Positions 1-9,865 are shown, numbered from the stretch's first letter. The stretch: 64,000 nucleotides of DNA from Bin80 sp965220365 (GCA_965220365.1 OZ244823.1:1612001-1676000); one strand, 5' to 3'. Notes: generated by a model not told the origin, from the letters alone. A program made the numbers and translations.

Positions 1-1640
1 TCAAGCATGATGCTTCATTTCCCGTGAATGCAATTACCTGGTGTCTTGATTATGCGGGAATCAAAGCGGAAGAACTTAGCGCGGTTGCATACTACGATAA
101 GCCGTTTCAGAAATTTGAAAGGATCCTGGAGACGTATCTGGCCAGTATTCCCCGTGGAATTCCATCCTTTCTGAAGGCCATGCCAGTGTGGCTGAAGCGA
201 AGTCTCTGGATCCCGGAAATTCTTCGTAAAGAGATAGGTTTTCATGGGAAGTTGCTATTCTGTGAACACCATGAAAGCCATGCCGCGAGTGCCTTTTTCC
301 CATCCCCATTTGATCAGGCAGCAATCCTGACAACGGACGGGGTGGGGGAATGGGCAACGACTTCCATCGGAGTCGGCCATCAGTCCCGTCTCGTACTTGA
401 AAAAGAAATTCATTTTCCCCACTCGCTAGGGCTACTCTACAGCACGTTCACAGGGTATTGTGGTTTTCGGGTGAATTCCGGGGAATATAAACTGATGGGG
501 CTGGCGCCGTATGGAGAGCCGAAGTACGTACAAACGATCCTTGACGAGTTGATTGACTTGAAAGAAGATGGCTCCTATCGACTAAACCTTCGATATTTTG
601 CTTTTCCGTGGGGGCTACGGATGTACTCCCGTGAATTTGAGCGTCTCTTTGATGGTCCTGCCCGAACTCCCGAATCTTCAATTACACGCAAAGAAATTGA
701 TCTTGCTCGTTCCATCCAGGTTGTGACTGAGCGTGCGGTTCTACGAATGGCTCGGCAGGCAGGTAGGGTTTCAGGCGAGCGGAAGCTCTGTATGGCAGGT
801 GGGGTTGCTTTGAATTGTGTGGCGAACGGGAAAATTTTGGAGTCAGGATTCTTCGAAAAAATATGGATTCAGCCTGCTTCCGGGGATGCGGGTGGCGCAC
901 TGGGCGCAGCATTGATGGCGTGGCATCAATATATGCGATCTCCCCGCGAGGTGGGCAGTCGCGATACAATGAAGGGTGCCACATTAGGACCCTCGTACAC
1001 AGCGGATGAGATTCGTACGGTACTGGATCAGGCCTCGCTCTCGTATGAGGAGCTGGATGACGATGCTTTATGCAAACGAGGCGCTGAATTATTGGTAGAT
1101 CAGAACGTGATCGGCTGGTTTCAGGGGCGAATGGAATATGGTCCACGTGCACTGGGAAGCCGTAGTATTCTAGCAGACCCCCGAAACCTGGTTATGCAGC
1201 AACATGTGAATCAATCCATCAAGTTCAGAGAGAGTTTTCGACCTTTTGCACCAGCAGTGCTGGCAGAAAAAAGCAGTGAATGGTTTGATCTCCAAAATGA
1301 AAGCCCGTATATGCTTTTGACCGCACAGGTCAAGGGGGCCCACATAGAGGGAGATGGTCTGGAGAGGCAGCAGAATATAGAGTCGCCCATTGCAGCAGTG
1401 ACTCACGTCGATGGCTCTGCCCGTGTTCAAACAGTGAGCGGGCAGGATAATCCTCTATTTTACCAGTTACTACAGGAATTTGAAATCAAGACGGGATGCC
1501 CTGTTCTCATCAATACCAGTTTTAATGTTCGAGGAGAACCCATCGTATGTACTCCTGAGGATGCAGTGAACTGCTTCAAGAATACCCGTATGGATATTTT
1601 GATGATTGGCCCTTTTTTGGTACAGAAAGCTCACCAGTGA
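1..1640 (+). CDS. Carbamoyltransferase, NodU/TobZ family (5' partial)
   Basis: The frame is open from the first bases of the window. It begins with KHDASFP, the usual early motif of NodU/TobZ O-carbamoyltransferases, so about 40-50 N-terminal residues lie outside. Further motifs are the metal/ATP-site segment HHESHAASAFFPSPF, followed by LTTDGVGEW, and the C-terminal-domain blocks GRMEYGPRALGSRS and INTSFNVRGEPIV. The family transfers the carbamoyl group of carbamoyl phosphate, through carbamoyl-adenylate, to a hydroxyl of a sugar or natural product; the acceptor cannot be read from sequence. The GTG at 24 lies inside the conserved domain and is not the real start. No partner biosynthetic genes are visible downstream, where a convergent moeB-like gene follows after 82 bp. 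Family certain, substrate unknown. Confidence 0.9.
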   Translation, partial: KHDASFPVNAITWCLDYAGIKAEELSAVAYYDKPFQKFERILETYLASIPRGIPSFLKAMPVWLKRSLWIPEILRKEIGFHGKLLFCEHHESHAASAFFPSPFDQAAILTTDGVGEWATTSIGVGHQSRLVLEKEIHFPHSLGLLYSTFTGYCGFRVNSGEYKLMGLAPYGEPKYVQTILDELIDLKEDGSYRLNLRYFAFPWGLRMYSREFERLFDGPARTPESSITRKEIDLARSIQVVTERAVLRMARQAGRVSGERKLCMAGGVALNCVANGKILESGFFEKIWIQPASGDAGGALGAALMAWHQYMRSPREVGSRDTMKGATLGPSYTADEIRTVLDQASLSYEELDDDALCKRGAELLVDQNVIGWFQGRMEYGPRALGSRSILADPRNLVMQQHVNQSIKFRESFRPFAPAVLAEKSSEWFDLQNESPYMLLTAQVKGAHIEGDGLERQQNIESPIAAVTHVDGSARVQTVSGQDNPLFYQLLQEFEIKTGCPVLINTSFNVRGEPIVCTPEDAVNCFKNTRMDILMIGPFLVQKAHQ

Positions 1641-1722
1641 GGTTGCAGGGAGTGTAATATGGCCCAAGCGTCATAGAAATTTCTTCCAGACTCCTTGGAT
1701 CGTGCTCATAGTGGCATAGCGG

Positions 1723-2823
1723 TTACCGATCCTCTTGCTCCATCCAAGCCAGGATGCCACCATCCAGGCTCGCTGCTTGAGTATATCCTGCACTCTGCAG
1801 TAATTGTACCGCGTGTTTGGAGCGAATACCTTTTTGGCAGTGTACGATCACGCGGTCGTTGAAATCTGCGGTAATCTCTGACAATCGGCCAGATAATTCA
1901 TCCAACGGAATTTGCAGGTCTGCACCCATAGTCACGGCGGACGCTTCGTGTATTTCCCGAACATCAAGAAGGAAGAAGGGGAGGCCGCTACGTTTGAGCA
2001 GTTTTAATTCACTTGCCTGGATGCTTGGTATTGAGGGACATAACTCCTCATAATCCATGAGTGCATCAATCGTGGGAGATTCGCCGCAGAGTGGGCAGTC
2101 AGGTTTTTGAGGGACTACAATCGTTTGCCAGTCTGCAGTTAACGTATTGATCAGGATCATTCGACCAATCAGCGATTGGCCCAAGCCAAGCAGTAATTTC
2201 AATACCTCACTGGCTTGTAGAGTGCCGATGATACCCGGTAAGACTCCCAGCACACCACTTTCGGCGCAACTTGGGATGAGGCCTGCAGGAGGCGGGACAG
2301 GGTGTAGACAGCGGTAACATGGACCCTTAGCACCCCCGAAAACGGTGATCTGTCCTTCAAACTGGTATACACTTCCATAGACATTCGGAATATCAAGAAG
2401 CACAGAAGCATCATTGACAAGGTAACGTGTAGCAAAGTTGTCTGAACAGTCTGCAATAACATCATAGTTGCCAAGAATTTCCATTGCATTATCTCGTTGC
2501 AACCGTACACCATGCCGGGTGATTTTGACATACGGATTCCGGGCTTTCAGGGCAGCAAGAGCTGACTCAAGTTTTGCTTCTCCGATAAATTCATCGGTAT
2601 GTAGTATCTGTCGATGGAGATTGCTTATTCCCACAACATCAAAGTCAATAATCCCAAGGTGTCCTATGCCTGCAGCGGCAAGATAGAGGGCGAGAGGGGA
2701 TCCAAGCCCACCTGCTCCAACAATGACCACGGAGGATTCTTTGAGTTTTTCTTGTCCAGAAACTCCTAACTCATCCAGAGAGATTTGCCGTGAATATCGT
2801 AGATGCTCGGCTTGGTTGAGCAT
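1723..2823 (-). CDS. moeB: MoeB/ThiF-type adenylyltransferase with C-terminal rhodanese domain
   Basis: 366 aa. Residues about 5-245 are an E1-like ThiF/MoeB domain: nucleotide-binding GAGGLGSPLALYLA, substrate segment DCSDNFATRYLVND, zinc pairs CYRC and CPLC, and a CAESGVLG block. Residues about 265-366 are a rhodanese domain with active-site loop VHCQKGIRS, where Cys would carry a persulfide. The family adenylates the C-terminal glycine of a ubiquitin-like sulfur carrier (MoaD or ThiS) for molybdopterin or thiamine synthesis, and the fused rhodanese supplies sulfur, as in MoeZ and MOCS3. No other moa or thi gene is nearby, so the pathway is undecided. Cytoplasmic. The gene is convergent with the carbamoyltransferase and its ATG is at 2823. 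Confidence 0.88.
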   Translation of the reverse strand: MLNQAEHLRYSRQISLDELGVSGQEKLKESSVVIVGAGGLGSPLALYLAAAGIGHLGIIDFDVVGISNLHRQILHTDEFIGEAKLESALAALKARNPYVKITRHGVRLQRDNAMEILGNYDVIADCSDNFATRYLVNDASVLLDIPNVYGSVYQFEGQITVFGGAKGPCYRCLHPVPPPAGLIPSCAESGVLGVLPGIIGTLQASEVLKLLLGLGQSLIGRMILINTLTADWQTIVVPQKPDCPLCGESPTIDALMDYEELCPSIPSIQASELKLLKRSGLPFFLLDVREIHEASAVTMGADLQIPLDELSGRLSEITADFNDRVIVHCQKGIRSKHAVQLLQSAGYTQAASLDGGILAWMEQEDR

Positions 2824-3219
2824 GGTCAGTCAGGGAATTTGATGCTGAATTTCACGTTGCCTTCCATCATCGGGGCATCTGTGCTCGTGCAATTGCCTAC
2901 TCAACATAATGATCCGACACCATTTATGGTCGCAAGTATAGCGTGGGCGGTTTGGGGAGATTTTCTATCCCAAAGGGCTTGCACCTTTGAAACAGACTTT
3001 ATAGCAGGGCGGTCCCTGGTTGATTGATGGAAAGAAACAAGCTAATGTAGCCACAACCAGCCGGAACATGTCCTACCATAAAATCTGTGATGATCTATCG
3101 CAATATCCAAGTAGGTGCTCCATGCCATTCATAGGTTCTTCCGCTCTGCTGAGCATCTACGGTGCTGTTGCCGAACATATGTGTCGAAGTGGGTGATATC
3201 CTAGCCTGAATTTATGGGA
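2824..3219. other. Intergenic region, no gene recognised
   Basis: About 400 bp between the moeB-like start and the TnpB element. The only open stretch (2803-3027, +) overlaps the moeB start and resembles nothing I know. Because the TnpB element sits in DNA that follows ATPase copy 1, part of this stretch may be old flank of that locus. I could not align it convincingly with the tails of the other ATPase copies. Confidence 0.4.
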
Positions 3220-4597
3220 AAATTTAGGGAATTATACGGCATAGTTGAGTATGTTTTATTCCCTTAAAATGCGTATCTTTCGTCAGACACAATGGAACAG
3301 GAGTGCCATCCTGCCCATTGCTTACCATAACATCAGTTCGGTTGATGCCATGCCTGACAAGGAGAAAGATAAGGAATATCGCGGGGTTGAGTACAGGCTG
3401 ATCCCAGGTTCACGGGCAAAGGCAAGAAAACTCGCTGCTATAGCCGGTGCATGCAGGTTCGTATGGAACTACTTCCTTGCAAAAAACAAAGAGGAATACG
3501 AGCAGGCGAGCAAATCCGACGGCAAAAAACCCTCTGTATCATTCTTCTCGCTTGGCAAGCAGTTCACGCAGTTACGAAAGGAGATTGATTGGCTTCCAGA
3601 ATACTCATTCGGGATCGTCAGATATTCGCTCAAGCATCAAGCAGACGCGTGGCAGGGGTTTTTCAAGGGAGTCCGCAAACATCCGAAGTTTCATTCCAAG
3701 TATGGCAAGCGTCCATCCTTCACGATCCCCGACAACGTAAAGATCAAGGACGGTCGGTTATTCATTCCGAAGGTCGGCTGGATGCAGCTGCGCCGCAAAG
3801 GGGGTAATCCATATCCAGATGGCAAACCAATTCAGGCTACGGTAAAGAAAGAAGGTCGGTACTGGAAAGTGTCTGTATGTTACGAGATTGATGCACCGAA
3901 GCGGACAGAAAACGGAATTGCCGTTGGCGTTGACCTGAACACGTACAACGTAGCATGGACGGATACGGCAGGTGAACGCGGGATGCTGGATATTCCCAAG
4001 TTGGACAAGAAAGAGATACGTATACGGCGATACCAGCGCAAGTTGGCACGTCAGCAAAAAGGATCAAATCGCAGACGGGTAACCCAGCGTAAGATCGCCA
4101 AGTGGAAGCGTAAGCAGGCAAATTGCCGCAAGAATCAAAGCCATCAACACAGCAGGTTTCTCGCCAACCGTGCGGAGGTATTAGTCCGCGAGGACTTGAA
4201 GTTGGGGAACATGACGGCAAGTGCAAAAGGAACGGCAGAGAACCCGGGCAAGAACGTCAAAGCGAAGTCCGGTTTGAACCGCTCCATGCTCAACGCTTCG
4301 CACGGCAGGTTTAACCAGTATTGCGACTACAAATTTGCGACGGTGGTAAGTGTCGATCCCCGCTACACCAGCCAAACGTGTAACGCGTGCGGGCACGTAA
4401 ATAAATCAAACCGTCAAACACAAAGCAGATTCAAGTGTGTGTCTTGTGAACATGCGGATCATGCAGACTTCAATGCGTCTGCAAATATTTTGGCCTCCGG
4501 GATTGGGGCAACTGGACGAGGAGGGGCGTTTTCGATAGAGACCCCAGTGATCCGTCAAATTGATGGCATCAACGATGCCCTATAATTCCCAAAATTT
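3220..4597 (+). mobile_element. TnpB-only element of the IS200/IS605 superfamily
   Basis: A TnpB gene is bracketed by a 17-bp imperfect inverted repeat: AAATTTAGGGAATTATA at 3220-3236 and TATAATTCCCAAAATTT at 4581-4597 (one mismatch). The right copy overlaps the tnpB stop codon. No TnpA (Y1 transposase) is present, so the element would need one in trans. Just outside the right end, the sequence is homologous to DNA downstream of the ATPase stop in copy 3 (about 58870-58925). This places the element as an insertion in the 3' flank of ATPase copy 1. Exact ends are not defined, because IS605 ends are normally subterminal hairpins, and any omega/reRNA would lie at the right end. Confidence 0.7.
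3350..4585 (+). CDS. tnpB: RNA-guided nuclease TnpB (OrfB)
   Basis: About 411 aa from the ATG at 3350, chosen because family homology starts there (EYRLIPGSRAKARKLAA); the frame is open further up to an ATG at 3245. The catalytic set looks intact: RuvC-I Asp in AVGVDLNTYNVAW, RuvC-II Glu in VLVREDLKLGN, a zinc ribbon with CNAC and CVSC, and RuvC-III Asp in HADFNASANIL. TnpB proteins are transposon-encoded, guide-RNA-directed DNA nucleases that cut next to a transposon-associated motif and so keep the element in place. The basic region RRYQRKLARQQKG precedes RuvC-II, as in the family. No frameshift or stop is seen, so the protein may be functional. Confidence 0.9.
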   Translation: MPDKEKDKEYRGVEYRLIPGSRAKARKLAAIAGACRFVWNYFLAKNKEEYEQASKSDGKKPSVSFFSLGKQFTQLRKEIDWLPEYSFGIVRYSLKHQADAWQGFFKGVRKHPKFHSKYGKRPSFTIPDNVKIKDGRLFIPKVGWMQLRRKGGNPYPDGKPIQATVKKEGRYWKVSVCYEIDAPKRTENGIAVGVDLNTYNVAWTDTAGERGMLDIPKLDKKEIRIRRYQRKLARQQKGSNRRRVTQRKIAKWKRKQANCRKNQSHQHSRFLANRAEVLVREDLKLGNMTASAKGTAENPGKNVKAKSGLNRSMLNASHGRFNQYCDYKFATVVSVDPRYTSQTCNACGHVNKSNRQTQSRFKCVSCEHADHADFNASANILASGIGATGRGGAFSIETPVIRQIDGINDAL

Positions 4598-4639
4598 AAG
4601 CTAGTTCGGGATATGCGGCGTCTCGAGAGGAAATTTGAT

Positions 4640-5767
4640 CTATTCTCGGACATAATTGGACACCAGCCAATCATGCATTGAGGGAATCGAGATGGCATAT
4701 CCTAGCCCCCGTTTCTCCAGTACCCCCTTTTCGAGAAAGCGTTGGAACAGTTGCTTCGCTTCACTGTCACCATGTTCCATCGTTAGTGAAGACATAATAT
4801 CTCTGTATTCAACAGGTTTACCCGGTGTAATATCTACAACTGCTCTTGCTATACAGTGTAACTGATCTCCACGAAAATCATCCACCCGTTGCTTATAATA
4901 CGCAGTCCGCCCTGCGTGCCCTGCTTCCAGGACTGAATTCAACCCCTCTGCGGTCATCTCCCTTTTGTCTGCGTGCAGTTGATCCAGCGCTGGTTTCACA
5001 TAGGATAAGATATGCTGAGGCCATCCGTGGGTTTCTTTGGCAATCGCACCAATCCATGCAGTTGTATCTCCCGTGGCTTTGCCGTCCTCCGTGAGCCAAT
5101 CATGTAAAATCGCACGTTCTGCTTCCTTTCCTAACGCCCCCAGTTCCACACGAGCCCCCCCTTCAAACCTTGAAATTCCAAATTCCCCGAAGGCCTTTGT
5201 CGTTGGTCCTAGTCCTGCCGCGACCAAAATAACGGGTCGACCCACGTCGCCATTATGAATCGCGTTAAGAATATAGCGTACGGTGCCACTTTTGCCTGCA
5301 GGAATCTCATCCTTCATACCTAATGTCTGTGCTTCATCCAGTGTGAGCAGTAATGGTTTCTTACCAGATTTAAGGCGCTTCAGTATTGCCTCACTCTCTG
5401 GGCTAACTGTGGCTCCGATCTTGCCAAACACACCCGTCCCAATTTGTAGCGATCCACCTGTAAGCCCCCATATCCCCCGTGAGCCCAAAGAACTTCGCAA
5501 TTCTGTGGGGTTCCAAAAGGCCAATGAAGAAATCTTCGCAGTCTTCCATTCCTGATCTCGTGCCAGTTTTTCACATTCATGTAGGAGTGCAGTCTTTCCT
5601 GCGCCGGGAGCACCTTGAATTAGGAAGATCGTACCGGCTTCTTTTTGTTTTGACCGCCATAGTATATCCCTAAATTTGACCAACATCTCCTCCCGCCCGT
5701 GAAAATATTTCGCGGGTCCGCGGTCAAACGCTTCTGCAGATGGGGAATGTGTCTGGGATCTACACAT
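4640..5767 (-). CDS. AAA+ ATPase with C-terminal winged helix, copy 1
   Basis: 375 aa. The frame is open to 5899, but ATG 5767 is chosen because its product (MCRSQTHSPS...) lines up with the start of copy 2 at 34065. Walker A GAPGAGKT is at about residues 52-59 and Walker B LLLTLDEAQ at about 139-147. A sensor-1-like strand VILVAAGLGPTT and an RVELGALGKEAERA block follow. The last 80 residues form a winged-helix-like domain ending PSMHDWLVSNYVRE. This is the architecture of ORC/Cdc6-like and ExeA/TniB-like NTPases; no specific function is known to me. Copies 2 (34065) and 3 (55595, interrupted) are in this window. The stretch GKATGDTTAWI through HGWPQHILSYV is almost identical between copies 1 and 2, while residues about 95-138 differ strongly. 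A TnpB element lies 42 bp downstream. Confidence 0.75.
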   Translation of the reverse strand: MCRSQTHSPSAEAFDRGPAKYFHGREEMLVKFRDILWRSKQKEAGTIFLIQGAPGAGKTALLHECEKLARDQEWKTAKISSLAFWNPTELRSSLGSRGIWGLTGGSLQIGTGVFGKIGATVSPESEAILKRLKSGKKPLLLTLDEAQTLGMKDEIPAGKSGTVRYILNAIHNGDVGRPVILVAAGLGPTTKAFGEFGISRFEGGARVELGALGKEAERAILHDWLTEDGKATGDTTAWIGAIAKETHGWPQHILSYVKPALDQLHADKREMTAEGLNSVLEAGHAGRTAYYKQRVDDFRGDQLHCIARAVVDITPGKPVEYRDIMSSLTMEHGDSEAKQLFQRFLEKGVLEKRGLGYAISIPSMHDWLVSNYVRE

Positions 5768-6020
5768 GGCTCTATCACACTTGAGGGGGCCAGAAGTTCT
5801 AAGATATTCACGAATATTGTATGAACTTGTTCCTGAGGGGAATCTTCCGTAGTGTTTTCGGGTATGGTCCCAACTATTTTTGGAACCATACCCATTCATG
5901 GATCAAGTCATTGACACGAAATCTCCTCAGATAGATAAGTCAGGTAAGCGTTACCATATAATTTGAAACAATTCTACCCTGGTCAGCCTAAAATTGGTAT
6001 CACCAAATCGTCAACAGGTC

Positions 6021-6614
6021 ATGCCTTCTTTGAATTTGAGATTTTTAGCTTATGTGCTTACTCTGGTATTAATATTGGTTGCACCGGTATATGCACAGAC
6101 AACGGAATACACGATAGCTCCTGAGAGCAATTTACATGTGGATGGCACGTCAAATCAGACACCAGAGTGGCGTGTCTATGCAACACAGATTGATGGCACT
6201 GTAAGTCTGAATGAAGAGGGCAGTGTGGCGGGGGTACAACTGGTTGTGCCGTCAAAGATGATGAAAAGCAAAAAAAGCCCGATCATGGATCGGGGTATGT
6301 ATGGGGCACTCAAAGCTGACGAGCATCCGGAGATCGTATATGAGCTTGCATCCGTGTCGGATTTTGTTGCGTCAGATGACGGTACATTCACGCTCAACAC
6401 GACAGGAAGCCTGACCATTGCGGCGACAACCCAAGAGATCCTGGTTCCCGTGGAGGGAGTTAGTCAAGAAGACGGGAGCATTCGTTTCACGGGAACACAC
6501 GCACTGCTGATGACCGATTATGGTCTCAAACCACCCTCCCTGATGTTTGGTGCCTACAGGACCGGCGATGAACTCGTGATCACCTTTGAACTCATCGCCG
6601 TTCCTGGAGAATAG
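6021..6614 (+). CDS. YceI-family secreted protein
   Basis: 197 aa from ATG 6021; a TTG at 5994 is possible but would put 9 extra residues before the signal peptide. The signal peptide is about residues 1-26 (LAYVLTLVLILVAPVYAQ). The mature part begins TEYTIAPESNLHVDG and carries the YceI pattern of alternating strands, with M-rich KMMKSKKSPIMDRGMYGALK and the FTGTHALLMTDYGLKPP block near the end. YceI proteins are lipocalin-like beta barrels that bind polyisoprenoid-type lipids in the periplasm; the ligand here is unknown. Convergent with the propeller gene, whose stop is 5 bp away. Confidence 0.87.
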   Translation: MPSLNLRFLAYVLTLVLILVAPVYAQTTEYTIAPESNLHVDGTSNQTPEWRVYATQIDGTVSLNEEGSVAGVQLVVPSKMMKSKKSPIMDRGMYGALKADEHPEIVYELASVSDFVASDDGTFTLNTTGSLTIAATTQEILVPVEGVSQEDGSIRFTGTHALLMTDYGLKPPSLMFGAYRTGDELVITFELIAVPGE

Positions 6615-6618
6615 TCTC

Positions 6619-9600
6619 CTATTCTCTGATGGGAGGTGCACCGGTCGCTTGCAGAGCACTAGTCACAGCAGGCAGCACGGTTTCCTCAAAGGAGGCCAGT
6701 GCGGATTCCAGTTCGATTAGTTGCGTCTCCCCTGCATTCAGTGATTGCAAATGCAGTGCTGTGGGTCCGTAGGTATTTCGGAGCCCACTTTGTCCAACAA
6801 ACAGTCTTGACATGACCGTAGGAGCATCCCGCTCACCCGGGCCCTCTTTTGACTCGTAGCCACTCAGCTTCAGACTGATTTCAAGGAGCGCAGATCGCGC
6901 AGCGTGCAGCTCTGTGGTTAGATCAGAGGAGGGGTTCGGGGCACGTAGATGTGCGGCTTGCATTGCCTCAAGTAATTCGAGGTGCTCTGCGACAGAGCCT
7001 GAGAGTAAACTGGCGCGCTGCATAAGCGAAGCAACTCTGGCCCGATGTGCATTGATCTCATCAGGGGTCTTTCCCGCAAGTGCAGGTTCCCGGAGCGGAA
7101 CGACCTCAAAGGTGACAGGGCCGGACAGGACAGATTCTGTTCCATCACTGACACGTATCAATGTCGCGGAATAGGTACCGGGGGTAGCAAGGTACTGGCT
7201 TGAGTTATTTCCTGTACTCCCGGGGTTGACCACTGCGGAAGAAGGATATCTCAGGTTCCAGGTAACACGGTGCATCCCTTTGGATGTACTTCCCGAAACA
7301 CGCCCGGCGACCTGACCTGCTGCATCTCTGACCACCACATAAACCTTGTCGGGGACTTCATTTTCCTCCGCTTCGAGCGCATCCCACCCAGGAAATGGAA
7401 CATCCTCACCGGGATCAACCTCTTTTTCTCTTTCCCGACGAGCCTGCCGAAGCGTCTTTGATCCTTCACGAAGATAATACGTGAACGTTGCGCCAAAGGG
7501 TGGATTTGGGGCGGCATAGTAGTTGGTCCCTTGTGACCCTCCCGCTACATCACGCTCAACATATAGTCTGGTAGTACGCGGTGTAAACAGATGAGCATCC
7601 TGGGAAAGTAATTCTGCGCTGACATCGCGGAGCGGAGAGTAATCGTCAAGAACAAAGAATCCACGTCCAAATGATGCACCAACAAGATCGTTTTCCCGTT
7701 GCTGGATCATGAGGTCGCGGAATGAAATGGTTGCATCGGATGCAACCTCAATCCACTGGTCTCCTCCGTCAAGGGTAAAATAAATCCCAAATTCAGTTGC
7801 GGTAAAGAGCAGGTTCGAGTTTACATGATCCTGTACGATGCGCCAGATCAGTGTTCGGTCAGGCAGGTCCCCGGCAATGGATGTCCAGGAGCGGCCACGA
7901 TCACTGCTCTTAATCAAATAGGGAGAGAGATCTCCAAACTTATGGTTGTCAAGAGCTACATAGACAACATCGGCATCGTGCAGGTCAGCATACACGTTAT
8001 TGACAAATGCAGTGGATGGAATTCCATCAATACTGCCAACCTCCACGCTTCGCCAATTCTGGCCGTCATCCTCGGTAATTTGAATCAGGCCGTCGTCGGT
8101 ACCGACATACAGAAGGCCTGCTTCAAGGGGGGACTCGGCTAGCGAGGTGATCGTATTGTAGACAGACATGGCATTGAGATCCCAGGGATTATCATAACTC
8201 TGGACATGCCCCATAATCGGAAGGGCGAGCCGCTCCTGATCACGGGTTAAATCTCCAGAGATTGCCGTCCAACTGTCTCCTCGATCCGTTGATTTCCACA
8301 CGCGATAGGATCCAAAATAGATGGTGGTGGGAACATGTGGACTCACCAAGATAGGAGCGTCCCAGTTGTAACGTTCGTGTTTTTCTCCGAGACCAGCCTG
8401 TGGCTGAATTAAGGTCTGTTCTCCGGTGAGGAGATCCACCCGATGCAATCGTCCTTGCTGTGATTGCGCGTACATTATGTCTGGATTTCCAGGCTCAGTT
8501 GCAGATTGATGTCCGTCCCCTCCAAGTGTTTTGAACCAGTCAGCATTCCGAATGCCGTGTTCGTTATCTGTTCGGGAAGGGCCGCCGTGAGAACCATTAT
8601 CCTGCGTCCCGCCAAAGATGCGATAAAAGGGCTCCAGATCATCAACCGCCACCTTATAGTATTGTGTGACTGGCAAATTCGCGATAAAATGCCAGGTCTC
8701 CGTACCATCGAAAGTTTCGAAAAGCCCGCCATCCGTGCCCATGAGAATATAGTCTGGGTCATCCATCCGGAATGCCATTGCATGGTTATCTACATGCTTA
8801 TCCGTCGTATTCTCCAGAAGTGAAATAGTGCGGCCGTGATCGTGGGACACCTGAACCCGCACATCCATGAGGTAGATCGTTCCTTCCTTGTGCGGAGAGG
8901 CGTAGAGCTCCTGGTAGTAGTGTGGGCCGGTTGCACCGCTGACCGCATCAGACATCTTCTCCCAAGACGCTCCGCGGTCGGCAGACATAAAGATGCCACC
9001 CGTCGTCAGGTCAAGCTCGATGGCTGCATAGACGATGTCGGGATTCTGTGGAGAAATCGCGAGCCCAATCTTTCCCAGGTTCGATTTTGGGATACCCTTG
9101 GTCAGAGGGGTCCAGGTTTGTCCACCATCAGTACTTTTGTGGAGTCCGCTACCGGGGCCACCTCCCATATAGGCAGCTACATTTCTGTGTCTTTGCCACG
9201 TAGCGGCATACAGGACTGCGGGATCCCGTGGATCTATAACCAGATCGGTAACCCCCACCCATTCATCGTCTCCAAGTGTACGTTCCCATGATTCACCACC
9301 GTCGGTGCTCATATAGAGCCCACGCTCACCACCACTGTTCCAGAGTGGACCCTGTGCGGCTACCCAGATTACATCGCTATTGTCGGGATGAACAATGATC
9401 TGGGAGATATGCTCGGACTCCTTTAGCCCCATATTTTTCCATGTCTGCCCCCCATCATCACTACGGTAAATACCATCGCCGTAGCCGACATGCCGTCCAC
9501 CGACATTTTCTCCTGTTCCTACCCAAACGGTATGCGGGTTTCTTGGATCAAGGGTCAAAGCCCCGACTGAATAGGATGCCTGGCCGTCAAAGAGCGACTC

Positions 9601-9840
9601 CCAGGTGGTCCCGGCATTGGTCGTTTTCCACACCCCGCCGCTGCCTACGGCGACATACCATACGTTGTCATCTTCAGGATGCATCGCAAGGTCAGCAATG
9701 CGACCTGAAGTGAATGCGGGGCCAACATTACGCAGTTTCAGAGCGGAAAAATCGGTCTCACTGATCAAGTTGTCCTGTGCCGAAACAGGGAATGTAATCA
9801 GAAGCGTAAGTGCAAAAAATGCGCGGAGGATATAAGGCAT
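6619..9840 (-). CDS. Large secreted Asp-box (BNR/sortilin-like) beta-propeller protein
   Basis: 1073 aa with an N-terminal signal peptide (MPYILRAFFALTLLITFPVSAQ region). Repeated Asp-box motifs run through residues about 90-720, for example STDGGESW, STDGGQTW, SADRGASW, STDRGDSW, TEDDGQNW and SSDRGRSW. These mark a double beta-propeller of the VPS10/sialidase superfamily. The C-terminal third includes an Ig-like segment (AAGQVAGRVSGSTSKGMHRV) and a helical tail. Such proteins are frequent in Rhodothermota-type genomes and are often annotated as glycosyl hydrolases, but I see no sialidase catalytic set, so enzymatic activity is doubtful. Likely periplasmic or cell-surface. A TATATTTA promoter-like box lies 26 nt upstream. 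Confidence 0.85.
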   Translation of the reverse strand: MPYILRAFFALTLLITFPVSAQDNLISETDFSALKLRNVGPAFTSGRIADLAMHPEDDNVWYVAVGSGGVWKTTNAGTTWESLFDGQASYSVGALTLDPRNPHTVWVGTGENVGGRHVGYGDGIYRSDDGGQTWKNMGLKESEHISQIIVHPDNSDVIWVAAQGPLWNSGGERGLYMSTDGGESWERTLGDDEWVGVTDLVIDPRDPAVLYAATWQRHRNVAAYMGGGPGSGLHKSTDGGQTWTPLTKGIPKSNLGKIGLAISPQNPDIVYAAIELDLTTGGIFMSADRGASWEKMSDAVSGATGPHYYQELYASPHKEGTIYLMDVRVQVSHDHGRTISLLENTTDKHVDNHAMAFRMDDPDYILMGTDGGLFETFDGTETWHFIANLPVTQYYKVAVDDLEPFYRIFGGTQDNGSHGGPSRTDNEHGIRNADWFKTLGGDGHQSATEPGNPDIMYAQSQQGRLHRVDLLTGEQTLIQPQAGLGEKHERYNWDAPILVSPHVPTTIYFGSYRVWKSTDRGDSWTAISGDLTRDQERLALPIMGHVQSYDNPWDLNAMSVYNTITSLAESPLEAGLLYVGTDDGLIQITEDDGQNWRSVEVGSIDGIPSTAFVNNVYADLHDADVVYVALDNHKFGDLSPYLIKSSDRGRSWTSIAGDLPDRTLIWRIVQDHVNSNLLFTATEFGIYFTLDGGDQWIEVASDATISFRDLMIQQRENDLVGASFGRGFFVLDDYSPLRDVSAELLSQDAHLFTPRTTRLYVERDVAGGSQGTNYYAAPNPPFGATFTYYLREGSKTLRQARREREKEVDPGEDVPFPGWDALEAEENEVPDKVYVVVRDAAGQVAGRVSGSTSKGMHRVTWNLRYPSSAVVNPGSTGNNSSQYLATPGTYSATLIRVSDGTESVLSGPVTFEVVPLREPALAGKTPDEINAHRARVASLMQRASLLSGSVAEHLELLEAMQAAHLRAPNPSSDLTTELHAARSALLEISLKLSGYESKEGPGERDAPTVMSRLFVGQSGLRNTYGPTALHLQSLNAGETQLIELESALASFEETVLPAVTSALQATGAPPIRE

Positions 9841-9865
9841 GGTCCAAGTATTTCTTAAATGAGGT

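Noticed and set aside
3245..3349. Use of the upstream ATG for TnpB
   Set aside because: The added 35 residues are not TnpB-like; the family start pattern begins after 3350.
6619..9840. Sialidase or other glycosidase function for the Asp-box propeller
   Set aside because: Asp-boxes are structural, and no arginine triad or catalytic Tyr/Glu arrangement could be recognised.
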